NCBI GenBank assembly: GCA_947176745.1
Contig: CAMWRV010000004.1
Span: 1 to 64,000 of the forward strand
Direction of reading: 5' to 3'
DNA: 64,000 nt
Origin: an uncultured Muribaculaceae bacterium
Lineage (GTDB): Bacteria > Bacteroidota > Bacteroidia > Bacteroidales > Muribaculaceae
Below are positions 7,621 to 15,649 of the stretch, in pieces (within the stretch, counting starts at the first letter, position 1; each line of letters starts with the position of its first letter). The notes below the pieces were generated by a model that saw only the letters and a list, made by a program, of their open reading frames with translations, searched no databases and was not told where the DNA came from. The translations under genes and the position numbers were made by a program.

Positions 7621-8376
7621 ATGTCAAACCGGATAAAGATCAGCCATATGATACCAGTAAACTATATCGCCCGTCTGCGGCCCGCAGTCGTTTCTCTCGC
7701 CCTGACAGCTCTCATGCTCATGCCCGGCAAAGCCCTGGCCGAGGAAGTGTTCGCACAGCTCGCTGAGATGAACCATGTGGAATGCACATACGTCTCAGGG
7801 CGTTTCGCCCACAACAAGCAGCGGTGGCGCAGCAATTCAGGCCAGCACGCCATGGATCTCAGCAGGGGCTTCTCGTCGCTCTATTCCTACCAGTGCTATT
7901 CCGAAGAGGCCGTGAACAAGGCCCGCGCCATACTTAAGGACTACCTCAAGAAAAACAAGGATGTGGAGGTCGTGATGAAGACCACACAGGGACACCAGGA
8001 ATATGTGGTCTACGAGAAGTTCATGGGTGATGACAAGATCACCCAGATGATCATCTGGAACAGCGATGCCCCCAACGTATGCGAGATCGTCGTGATCGAC
8101 TGGATCAAGGGGCTCGAACGCGGAACATCGTCATATTCCGACAGCGACGTGCCGGCCACGCCCGGCTCGCAGATGCTGATGTCGCTCGACAGTCTCGGCG
8201 AACTCGGAAAACTCGGCGGACTCGGAGATCTCGAACAGCTCTGCGACACTCTCGGATATACCCTCGGAGAGTCTATCACCGAAGCCCTGAGCGGCCTCGG
8301 TGATATCGACTGGGAGTCGGCAGCAAAGGAAATGGCAGAAAGATTGACAGCAAAAGAGAACGCATATGAAGATTGA
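7621..8376 (+). CDS. Secreted protein of unknown function in sigma-factor operon
   Basis: A 251-residue protein with a signal peptide (hydrophobic stretch at about 21-40 ending in GKALAEE). The mature N-terminal 140 residues contain VECTYVSGRF, a motif-like LKKNKDVEVVMKTTQGHQEYVVYEKF, and ITQMIIWNSDAPNVCEIVVIDWIKGL; this resembles Bacteroidetes secreted domains of the DUF4252/DUF6108 sort that often accompany ECF sigma operons, but I am not sure of the family. The C-terminal part holds a Gly/Leu-rich segment (LGELGKLGGLGDLEQL) like an amphipathic helix. Its end overlaps the next gene by 11 bases, which supports co-expression with the tyrosine phosphatase. Confidence 0.55.
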   Translation: MSNRIKISHMIPVNYIARLRPAVVSLALTALMLMPGKALAEEVFAQLAEMNHVECTYVSGRFAHNKQRWRSNSGQHAMDLSRGFSSLYSYQCYSEEAVNKARAILKDYLKKNKDVEVVMKTTQGHQEYVVYEKFMGDDKITQMIIWNSDAPNVCEIVVIDWIKGLERGTSSYSDSDVPATPGSQMLMSLDSLGELGKLGGLGDLEQLCDTLGYTLGESITEALSGLGDIDWESAAKEMAERLTAKENAYED

Positions 8377-8938
8377 AAATATCCGACGACCTTCAGAACG
8401 CGCGCGCGACGTTGTGGCCGAAGCCGTGCGCAGGGCCGCAGCCGAAGAGCGCGCTCCGAGAATACTGTTCGTGTGTCTGGGCAACATATGCCGCAGTCCG
8501 GCGGCACAGGGGATAACCGAAAGTCTCGCCGCAGCACGCGGCATAGCCGTGGAATGCGATTCGGCTGGATTCTATGGCGGACACGCCGGCGACCTGCCCG
8601 ACAGGCGAATGCGCGAAGCCGCCGCCTCAAGAGGATACAGGCTCGACCACCGGTCGCGCGTGATCCGCTCCTATGATCTTGACGACTTCGACATTGTGGC
8701 CGGCATGGACGACAGCAACATGGATGGACTCAGGCGTCTCGCCGACACTGAGGATCGCGACAGCAGGATTGTCAGAATGACAGATTTCGCAGTGCGCCAT
8801 CCGCAATACGACTCGGTGCCCGATCCATACTACGAAGGTGTGGCCGGTTTCCATCTCGTGCTCGACCTGCTCGAAGATGCCTGCGGCACGCTTCTTGATG
8901 AAATCGAAAGAGCGAATGAAAGAAAGAATGCCCTTTAA
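8366..8938 (+). CDS. Low-molecular-weight protein-tyrosine phosphatase
   Basis: A 190-residue cytoplasmic enzyme. The P-loop CLGNICRS gives C37-x5-R43-S44, and SVPDPYY provides the general acid D153 with the two following tyrosines, all as in LMW-PTPases. The core (about 33-185) is of normal length; an extra charged N-terminal helix of about 30 residues precedes it. These enzymes hydrolyse phosphotyrosine and in bacteria often oppose BY-kinases in capsule or exopolysaccharide control. Here no kinase lies nearby; the gene overlaps the preceding secreted-protein gene by 11 bases within the sigma-factor operon, an unusual setting. Confidence 0.93.
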   Translation: MKIENIRRPSERARDVVAEAVRRAAAEERAPRILFVCLGNICRSPAAQGITESLAAARGIAVECDSAGFYGGHAGDLPDRRMREAAASRGYRLDHRSRVIRSYDLDDFDIVAGMDDSNMDGLRRLADTEDRDSRIVRMTDFAVRHPQYDSVPDPYYEGVAGFHLVLDLLEDACGTLLDEIERANERKNAL

Positions 8939-8949
8939 AACATAGTGCC

Positions 8950-9780
8950 ATGAACAGAAAGATACTTTGCATAGCCCTTATGGCGGCGGTTATCATGCCG
9001 TGCGGATGCGCCGCCCGCAAGAAGGAGTCGGGCAGACATAAGGAAACGACAACAGTGACGCGCACCCTGCGAAGCGGAAACGGCAAACGCACGATCCATG
9101 TCTCGCGATCGCTCTCGAAGATCGCCAACTACACGTCGGCCGATATCGTCTACAAGATCGGCTCACCGTCGGTCACCGTGACCGGGCCCGAGTCTGTGCT
9201 CGACCAGATGTATTTCGTCACATCGGACAACAGTCTGACCGTCAAGGCAAAATCAGACAAGTCAGGATGGAACGCAGTGTCGGGCGCGGGAGTGAAGATC
9301 GAGGTGACAGGCTCATTTGTCGGATCATTTCTCTGCTACGGATCGGGCGACATCAAGGCCGATCGCGTCGAGGCCCCCAACGTGTCGATGCAGATGTTCG
9401 GATCGGGCGACATAACGGTCGGCACGGTAGAATGCACCACACTCCAGATGACATGCACCGGCAGCGGCGACATATCGGTCGGAGAGGCCACGGCGACATC
9501 CCAGCGCTACATGCTTCAGGGATCGGGCGACATGTCGGTGCGCAAACTCTCGGCATCGACAGTCGAGGTGCTGCTTCAGGGTTCGGGCGACATATCGCTC
9601 CGTGGAATAGAGGCCGTATCGCTCAAGGCGCTCTGCCAGGGTTCGGGCGACATAACGCTGCAGGGTGAGGTGACTTCAGCGACGCTGACCATGCAGGGAA
9701 GCGGCGACATACATGCCCGCGGACTCAAGTCTGTAAAGACCACGAAGATCGAGCAGGGCACCGGCGACATCGACGGCTGA
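8950..9780 (+). CDS. Head-GIN (DUF2807) lipoprotein with 20-residue GSGD repeats
   Basis: A 276-residue lipoprotein (lipobox region IMPCGC, cysteine about 20). The mature domain is the DUF2807 or head-GIN type: GSGD(I/M) begins at residues 131, 151, 171, 191, 211, 231 and 250, with a final GTGD at 270, an almost perfect 20-residue period. Such repeats form a right-handed solenoid with one turn per repeat. The first half (LSKIANYTSADIVYKIG, VTVTGPESVLDQM) is the usual lead-in. The repeats are also highly similar at DNA level, so the copy number could change by slippage or recombination. It is the last gene of the sigma-factor operon (11 bases after the phosphatase). The family is widespread in Bacteroidetes and its role is not established. 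Confidence 0.85.
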   Translation: MNRKILCIALMAAVIMPCGCAARKKESGRHKETTTVTRTLRSGNGKRTIHVSRSLSKIANYTSADIVYKIGSPSVTVTGPESVLDQMYFVTSDNSLTVKAKSDKSGWNAVSGAGVKIEVTGSFVGSFLCYGSGDIKADRVEAPNVSMQMFGSGDITVGTVECTTLQMTCTGSGDISVGEATATSQRYMLQGSGDMSVRKLSASTVEVLLQGSGDISLRGIEAVSLKALCQGSGDITLQGEVTSATLTMQGSGDIHARGLKSVKTTKIEQGTGDIDG

Positions 9781-9900
9781 CCGCATGCAACGGGTGGCGT
9801 GTGGAAGCAAACCTTTTGCCGCCGGCAGTGTCTAACCTAAGAACAGCAGGAGCGGGGCGGGTCTGTGACACGCTTCAGCCTGTGAAATAAAAACAAAATA

Positions 9901-10257
9901 ATGAAGAAGATACTGATTACACTCGCGGCGGTTGCCGGCATATCGGCAGGGGCTTTCGCCCTGACTCCGGCGAGTTTCCCCGGCGGCGAGGCCGCCGAGA
10001 AGGAATACATAGCCTCCAACCTGAAATATCCGCAGACCTCCCGCGATAACGGCATAGAGGGAGTGGTGGCGGTGGCGTTCACCGTCAAGGCCGACGGCAG
10101 CATCGGCAACATAAAGATCAAGCGAATGGTCGATCCCGATCTCGAGGGTGAGGCGATACGGCTTGTGAAACAGATGCCTAAATGGACTCCCGCCTCCGAC
10201 AACGGCACGCCGGTGGAGAGCACCGCCGAGATGAACATCACGTTCACTCTCGACTGA
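9901..10257 (+). CDS. Small secreted TonB C-terminal-domain protein
   Basis: A 118-residue protein with a signal peptide (MKKILITLAAVAGISAGAFA) followed directly by a TonB/TolA C-terminal-like domain: FPGGEAAEKEYIASNLKYPQTSRDNGIEGVVAVAFTVKADGSIGNIKI, ending VESTAEMNITFTLD. Full-length TonB has a membrane anchor and proline-rich linker, both absent, so it is a free periplasmic domain rather than a working energy transducer. The 120 bases before it (9781-9900) hold no obvious promoter. Its 3' end overlaps the convergent MazG-like gene by 14 bases. Confidence 0.8.
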   Translation: MKKILITLAAVAGISAGAFALTPASFPGGEAAEKEYIASNLKYPQTSRDNGIEGVVAVAFTVKADGSIGNIKIKRMVDPDLEGEAIRLVKQMPKWTPASDNGTPVESTAEMNITFTLD

Positions 10258-10600
10258 ATCGGTCGCGGTCGCGCAGCGTCTTCTTGCGCACAGTCTCCTC
10301 AAACGCCTCCTGAAGGTCTATGCCCGTCTGGTTGGCCAGACAGAGGAGCACCCAGAGCACATCGGCCATCTCCCCGCGCATGTCGGCCACAGGGTCGGTT
10401 ATGTCGCCCGGCTTCGCCTTCTGGTCGCCATAGACGCGTGCCATGATCCGCGCCAGCTCGCCGGTCTCCTCGGCGAGGATAACCATATTCGTAAGTTCAG
10501 AGAAATAGCCGCCGCCGATGGATCGGATCCATCGGTCGACGGCTATCTGCATTTCTTTCACGGTCATTCTGCCCGCAGTCATATGATCCGCCTCCATCAT
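10244..10600 (-). CDS. MazG-like nucleotide pyrophosphohydrolase
   Basis: A 118-residue all-alpha protein. AEETGELAR (about 43-51) and MRGEMADVLWVLLCLANQTGIDL (about 74-96) carry the EExxE and ExxD metal-binding motifs of the MazG/dUTPase-alpha superfamily. Members hydrolyse NTPs or modified nucleotides to NMP and pyrophosphate (house-cleaning). The length fits the single-domain group. The start ATG overlaps the stop of the upstream gene (ATGA at 10600-10597), indicating translational coupling. Confidence 0.88.
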   Translation of the reverse strand: MMEADHMTAGRMTVKEMQIAVDRWIRSIGGGYFSELTNMVILAEETGELARIMARVYGDQKAKPGDITDPVADMRGEMADVLWVLLCLANQTGIDLQEAFEETVRKKTLRDRDRFSRE

Positions 10601-11151
10601 ATCAGACGCAGGGTCCGGAGTTCATCATATATTTCCATGCCCGAGAGCGTGCGGCGGCGCGAGAGCGTGCGCGCGAAGTCCTCGATGGCCGGATGAAGCC
10701 GGCGGTTGGCGAAGATGCGCCTCATGCCGGTGGTTGTCTTTCGGTAGAGCGATTCCACCTCGTCGGCGTCGAGCGAGCATGTGTCGGCGCCCTCGGCCTC
10801 CATCTCGCTACGTATGGCGGCGAGAATATCGTCGGGCACCTCCGTGCCGAGACGCACCATCGAGCGCGCCATGACGTTCGATACCACCATTGCCGAGGTG
10901 ATATAGAAATTATGGATCAGATTGTTCCACGTCGATTTCGGGGAGATCGAGGGAGACCCCGAGAAATAATATTCATGAGAGAAAGAGACCATCGGTCCTT
11001 CGGCGTCGAGCGAGACGCCGGCTATGCGGTCGATGGCGTCGAGAGCGGCCAGCGAGATCGCCATTCCGGCGAGCCCGTAAGCGCGGTCGTCCTCGTTGAG
11101 ATATGCGAGTGTGAGTCTGTCTGTGCTCATTCTTTCTGTCGTTTTAGACAA
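10597..11151 (-). CDS. Conserved-looking cytoplasmic protein, unknown, coupled to MazG-like gene
   Basis: A 184-residue protein without signal peptide or membrane segment, predicted largely helical (AYGLAGMAISLAALDAIDRI, FYITSAMVVSNVMARSMVRLG, DADEVESLYRKTTTGMRRIF). I do not recognise a family. The start could be codon 1 or the ATG seven codons later (MSTDRL). It overlaps the MazG-like gene by ATGA, so the two products are made together and may act on the same substrate; this is inference. Confidence 0.55.
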   Translation of the reverse strand: MSKTTERMSTDRLTLAYLNEDDRAYGLAGMAISLAALDAIDRIAGVSLDAEGPMVSFSHEYYFSGSPSISPKSTWNNLIHNFYITSAMVVSNVMARSMVRLGTEVPDDILAAIRSEMEAEGADTCSLDADEVESLYRKTTTGMRRIFANRRLHPAIEDFARTLSRRRTLSGMEIYDELRTLRLI

Positions 11152-11176
11152 TTAACGTATGGCGGGCCGCTTCTGT

Positions 11177-13036
11177 TCAGAATTTCAGGTCGATGCCGGC
11201 GGCGAGACGTATGCCCGGCTCCGGCAGCGACGGAGCGTAGAGATTGTCGCGGTTGAGAAGATTGTCGGCCTGGATCCATATGCCGAAGCTTTCGGTCACA
11301 TCGTATGATGCCCCGAGATTGAGCATCAAGAGGTCGGGAATCCTGAGCATCACCACCGGTCCGCCGTTGAGTGCGGATGATCCCGGGTTCCATGTCTGTA
11401 TCGGATATGAGCGGACGCCGCGCCAGTCGAGGCCCACGCGGAAGCGGAGCGAGCTCCAGGGGTTTGTCTCGACAGCGGCGTCAGCCACCCAGCGCGGGCG
11501 GTCGAAGCCGTTGAAATATCCCTTCGTGCCGTTCTGCGGCTGATAGTGCCCCGAAGCGGAGATGCTGAAATAGCGTCCGGCGTCATAGCCGGCCTGCAGA
11601 CCGACCGATATGCCCGAAAGTCTCGACGATGCGTCAAGACTGTATGAGTAGGCCACGGCCTGGCCGTCGATCTCTTCGGGAGCTCCGAAGATCACAGGGT
11701 CGGTGCCGTTGAGAGCCATCTGGTAGAGACCGCCCCAGTACTGCCCTCGGCTTGTGCGCCACGCTATGTCGAAACCGGCGTGGAAACCGGAGAAGGGTCC
11801 GAACGTCACTCCCGCTTTCGCGTCGAGAGGAGTATATGTGGGCGCGCTTGAGAAGATGCCCGGAGCCTGGTAATAGTCGAGATCATACGTGCCGGCGAGC
11901 GTATGGAGAGTGTTTCCGCCCGTGAGATGCAGGAAAAGCGACGCCGGGCCGGCGTTATAGTCGAGTTTCACGTCGGGAGCGATGTGGAACACGCGGTAGC
12001 GGTCCCCCTCGGTGCCGGCGTTGAAGGTCAGGTCGATTCTTGCACCCACGCGTATGTCGAGGCGCGAGCGAGTGAACCGGTAATAGGGAGTGAGCGACAC
12101 CATGCCGTAGGTGTCGGGAGCTTCGGGCATGAAAGAGGCGGCGTCGGCATACGCGCCGTCGCGGTTCTTATAGGCGGCATAACCGAGCACGTCGGCCTCA
12201 AGGTCGATGCCGAGCGAGGATTTCGACGAAGTGGGGAATGCGAAACCGGCGTCAAGATCGAAATGCGTCTCCCGGCCTCCGGTCAGAGAGGCGAAGGTGC
12301 CGTCGCCCCACGGAAGATACATTCTGCGGTAGCCGAAATATCTCACTCCGGCTGCGGCGTTCCATGTCATGTCGTCGATCGCCGAGGGGGAGCTCCATGC
12401 CACACGCGCCGAGAAGTCGTTGAGTGTCTGGTCGGGAGCCTTTGTTCCGTCGGGCATCGCCGAGGTCAGGTCATAGGTGTAATACGGGTCGTAGCCGTAG
12501 TAGTTGAAATTGCCGATATGGTAGTCGGCCGAGACGTCAAGACGGCCTTTCCCTTCGAAGTTGTGGCTCGCGTAGATTCCCACGGCCTCGTCGTAACGCC
12601 ACATGCGGGTGTCGGGCAGAGTGGGCATATCGGGTTTCCAGAGCGACGTCGAGTTGTGCTGCAGCCGGATTCCGGCCACGGTGCTGCCCGAGTCGATGAA
12701 GCGGTATCCGGCCGAAAGCGTGCTTTCGAGCCAGGACCCGAGACCGAGCGAGAGATAGCCCCGTGAGTCGTCCCAGCGGCGGGTGTCTTTCCATCCGGTC
12801 GCGCTGATCGGAATGGCCTGCGGGGTGAAGTCGGCGTGTACGCCCGCCAGAGAATACTCGAGAGCCGATTTCTCAAGCGGGAATTTCACGGGGCGGGGGA
12901 AGAGCCCGATGCGGTCGCGGGCGATAAACTCGGGCACATATTTCCCCTCCACATCGATATCCTGGTCATACTGTGCGGCTCCCTGCATGGCCGGGGCGGC
13001 GAGCAGGAGCAGCGATATATATCTGGTCTTCATCAT
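11177..13036 (-). CDS. Plugless outer-membrane beta-barrel (TonB-receptor-like)
   Basis: About 619 residues; an ATG two codons upstream (13042) is also possible, but the ATG at 13036 overlaps the stop of the TPR gene as ATGA. A signal peptide (RYISLLLLAAPAMQGAAQ) is followed by roughly 100 residues without a plug domain and then amphipathic barrel strands to the end (FGIWIQADNLLNRDNLYAPSLPEPGIRLAAGIDLKF), where the FGIWIQADNLLNRDN block is typical of TonB receptor C-termini. In Bacteroidetes a plugless barrel next to a long TPR protein is a recurrent pair thought to act together in the envelope; the substrate is unknown. Confidence 0.75.
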   Translation of the reverse strand: MMKTRYISLLLLAAPAMQGAAQYDQDIDVEGKYVPEFIARDRIGLFPRPVKFPLEKSALEYSLAGVHADFTPQAIPISATGWKDTRRWDDSRGYLSLGLGSWLESTLSAGYRFIDSGSTVAGIRLQHNSTSLWKPDMPTLPDTRMWRYDEAVGIYASHNFEGKGRLDVSADYHIGNFNYYGYDPYYTYDLTSAMPDGTKAPDQTLNDFSARVAWSSPSAIDDMTWNAAAGVRYFGYRRMYLPWGDGTFASLTGGRETHFDLDAGFAFPTSSKSSLGIDLEADVLGYAAYKNRDGAYADAASFMPEAPDTYGMVSLTPYYRFTRSRLDIRVGARIDLTFNAGTEGDRYRVFHIAPDVKLDYNAGPASLFLHLTGGNTLHTLAGTYDLDYYQAPGIFSSAPTYTPLDAKAGVTFGPFSGFHAGFDIAWRTSRGQYWGGLYQMALNGTDPVIFGAPEEIDGQAVAYSYSLDASSRLSGISVGLQAGYDAGRYFSISASGHYQPQNGTKGYFNGFDRPRWVADAAVETNPWSSLRFRVGLDWRGVRSYPIQTWNPGSSALNGGPVVMLRIPDLLMLNLGASYDVTESFGIWIQADNLLNRDNLYAPSLPEPGIRLAAGIDLKF

Positions 13037-15486
13037 TTCCATTTCTTAAGACGTGAGGAAATCATCGATCTGATGTCGGACTCCTGTCCGGGATAATTCT
13101 CCTGCAGGGTCGCCACATACTCGCGTGCGAGCGATTTCTCGCCGAGTCCGGCGTAGGCGTCGGCCAGGGTTATGAAGCCGCGGGCGAGCCAGTACTGGTG
13201 GGGAGTGCCTGTTTCGGTAAACTCCTCCATGCGGTCGCGGGCATCGGCGAAATCTCCGTTTTCGACAGAGCGTTCAGCCAGGATGACCGCGCTCTTGCTG
13301 CCGGGCAGCGAGGTGGGATTCTCGGCGAGACGCGAGTATATATCCACAGCCTCCGCATCGCGACCGAGAGCGGCGAGCGCATCGGCCTCGTAGAGACTGA
13401 TGACGGCGAGCTCGTCGGGTTCGAGACCACCGGTGTGGCGGATACGGGCCGTCACGTCGAGCAGGTCTTCGCTGCGTCCGGCCTCGTTCATGGCGTCGGC
13501 CATGCGCAGAAGTTCGTCGATATCCACATCGGCGGTCACGCCGAGACGCTTCTTGTAGGCGTCGGCGGCAAGGTCGGCACGGCCCGTCTCCTCATATGTC
13601 AGGGCGAGTTCGAGCAGAGCTTTCGAGAGCCACTGCGACGAAGGGTACTCGCGTTCGAGGCGTTCGAGGTCGGCGATCTTCGACTTCGTGTCGCCGTCGA
13701 GACCGCTGAGCACGGCGCGGCGGTAGAGCGCGTAGTCGGTGTCGACGGCTCCGTCGGCTATGGCGCGTGAGAAGAGCGAAGCCGCTCCGGAGTAGTCGCC
13801 CGTATAATAGAGGCAGTCGGCTCGGCGTATGCGGGCGTCGTCGGCAAGTTCGGCGGGGAGTTCCGGACGTGCGGTCAGCGCCGAGGCGAAATCTGCCGCC
13901 GCGTTCCGGTAGTCGCCCAGCTTGTAGCGGGCGTATGCGAGGTCATAGAGTCCGAGGGCGCGGTTTTCGGCAGTCGCGGCGTCGCGTGTGAAGGTCTGGT
14001 AGCTCTGCGCCGCCTCGCGGTACTGACCCAGCGAATAGAGCGCGTCGCCGAGCCATAGCGAAGCCTGCGCCGCGAGAGCGCGGTCGTGGCGGGCGAGCGC
14101 CACGCACTGGCGCAGATAGCCGGCGGCCTCCTCGGTGCGGCCGTTGGTGGCGGCCTCGATGCCGAGTTCATAGAGTATCTTCTGGCGGGTGGCAAGCATC
14201 GCGGAGGTCGGGTTGCGGATGGCATCGATGCACTGCAGGGCCTTCGCGTAGGCGCGGTCGTTGTAGTAGGCCGTGGCGAGATAGGCCTCGACCTCGGGGG
14301 TATACTCCGAGTCGGGATAGAGCGAGACGAACTTCTCAAGCAGTTCCGACGACGAAGAGAAGGGCACCTTGCCGCCGCGAGTCAGTGCGGTCACATAATT
14401 GTAGAGAGCTGTCTCGCTCACATCGCGGTCGTAGCTCATGCGGGTGGCCTTCTCGAAGGCGATGGCGGCCGAAGAGGCGTTGCCCTCCTTGAGCAGGCAC
14501 TGACCCAGATAGAGCCATGCGCTCTGGCCGAGAGCGTTCTGCTCGCCGGTGACACGCGAGAATTTGTCGGCGGCTTCGGCATAGTCTCCGTCGGCATAGT
14601 CGGCCGCGCCGAGCGCGTAGAGCGCGTCGGGGGCGGGCGATCCGCCGTTCTGGTCCATATAGTTGAGCAGGAAGGAGCGTGCCGTCGGCAGGTCGCCCTT
14701 CTTGAAATAGCTCAGGCCGACCACGCGGTGCATCTCGGGGGCAAGTTCCGGATCGGGGTTCTTGCGCAGCAGTGCGCGGCCATGGGTGATGACCGTGTCA
14801 TACTCGCCGCGCGAGTATTCGATCTGGGTCATGTAGTATCCGGCGGCGAGACCGTCGATGCCCGGGGTGACGCGCGAGAAACCCTCGTAGGCGCGGTTGA
14901 AGTCGCCGTCGATATAGTCGAGATAGGCGTTGTAGAAATGATAGGCGTCGGCATATTCCGGCACGTTGCGGAGTGTCTTGACCAGCGGGCGCGCCTCCTT
15001 GTAGAATCCGGTCTTGATCATGCAGAGCATGCGGCGATAGGTGTAGAGCAGCCGCTGGTCGCGGTTGAGGCGGTCAAGGTCGGCGCGGTCGTAGGCTTCC
15101 AGGGCGTCTGGCCACTCGTGGCGGAAGAAATAGAAGTCGCCGACAGCGACGGCGGCCTGCACCGCCAGCGGCGAGGCGGGATAGGCCCTGTTGAACTCTA
15201 TCAGCAGGCGGAGGCATTCCGGATCGTTGCGCTGGTAATAGGCGTCGGCGAGGAGGAAGGTATATTCCTCGGCCATGGCCGGCGAGAGCCGGGTCTGGCG
15301 GGTGTCGAGCATGCGCAGTTGGTCGATCACGCCGGCGTAGTTGCCGGCCTCGCGCATGGTGCGGGCACGCTCCATGTAGCCTGCGGCGAGGGGAGAGAAC
15401 CGGTCGGCGCTTGCCGAAACCTGCGCCGCCGCCGGCAGGGAGAGCAGCATTGCGGCGGCCGCTATGATGGTCTTTGCGGATTTCAT
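13033..15486 (-). CDS. Long periplasmic tetratricopeptide-repeat protein
   Basis: About 817 residues from the ATG at 15486, which gives a clean signal peptide (MKSAKTIIAAAAMLLSLPAAAQ); the open frame extends nine codons further upstream without signal features. From about residue 35 to the end the protein is a string of TPR/Sel1-like helical hairpins (for example YMTQIEYSRGEYDTVITHGRALLRKNPDP, ALYALGAADYADGDYAEAADKFSRVTG, AQASLWLGDALYSLGQYREAAQSYQTF). Such arrays are protein-binding scaffolds. It is translationally coupled to the barrel downstream, so the likely role is to hold or gate that barrel or a complex at the outer membrane. The GC-rich strand gives long antisense frames that are not genes. 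Confidence 0.85.
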   Translation of the reverse strand: MKSAKTIIAAAAMLLSLPAAAQVSASADRFSPLAAGYMERARTMREAGNYAGVIDQLRMLDTRQTRLSPAMAEEYTFLLADAYYQRNDPECLRLLIEFNRAYPASPLAVQAAVAVGDFYFFRHEWPDALEAYDRADLDRLNRDQRLLYTYRRMLCMIKTGFYKEARPLVKTLRNVPEYADAYHFYNAYLDYIDGDFNRAYEGFSRVTPGIDGLAAGYYMTQIEYSRGEYDTVITHGRALLRKNPDPELAPEMHRVVGLSYFKKGDLPTARSFLLNYMDQNGGSPAPDALYALGAADYADGDYAEAADKFSRVTGEQNALGQSAWLYLGQCLLKEGNASSAAIAFEKATRMSYDRDVSETALYNYVTALTRGGKVPFSSSSELLEKFVSLYPDSEYTPEVEAYLATAYYNDRAYAKALQCIDAIRNPTSAMLATRQKILYELGIEAATNGRTEEAAGYLRQCVALARHDRALAAQASLWLGDALYSLGQYREAAQSYQTFTRDAATAENRALGLYDLAYARYKLGDYRNAAADFASALTARPELPAELADDARIRRADCLYYTGDYSGAASLFSRAIADGAVDTDYALYRRAVLSGLDGDTKSKIADLERLEREYPSSQWLSKALLELALTYEETGRADLAADAYKKRLGVTADVDIDELLRMADAMNEAGRSEDLLDVTARIRHTGGLEPDELAVISLYEADALAALGRDAEAVDIYSRLAENPTSLPGSKSAVILAERSVENGDFADARDRMEEFTETGTPHQYWLARGFITLADAYAGLGEKSLAREYVATLQENYPGQESDIRSMISSRLKKWK

Positions 15487-15615
15487 GAGTCGTAAGGAAT
15501 GTTCGAAAGGCAAAATTACTTAAAAAATAAGTAAGCCACAAAAATAAAAGGATATAATGCGGCAATGCAGGGCAGTGCGGGGGTGAAGTCTCCGGTCCTG
15601 CGCGGGTTTGCGCGC

Positions 15616-15649
15616 CCCGGGCGTGGAAAATCAGATTTTCCGGCCCGGG
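15616..15649 (-). terminator. Nested hairpin straddling the aminotransferase stop codon
   Basis: CCCGGGC (15616-15622) pairs with GCCCGGG (15643-15649), and inside it GGAAAATC (15625-15632) pairs with GATTTTCC (15634-15641). The stop codon of the aminotransferase (15631-15633) lies in the loop region. It probably ends or stabilises the aminotransferase transcript before the TPR gene, which starts 144 bases further on. Confidence 0.5.

Noticed and set aside
9330..9780. Direct repeats every 60 bases as a CRISPR or minisatellite
   Set aside because: They are coding repeats for GSGD turns of a solenoid protein, with intact reading frame.
11903..12766. 287-codon open frame antisense to the plugless barrel
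   Set aside because: Composition artefact without homology-like motifs.
14086..15495. 469-codon open frame antisense to the TPR gene
   Set aside because: GC-rich shadow frame; no signal or domain pattern, while the opposite strand encodes clear TPRs.
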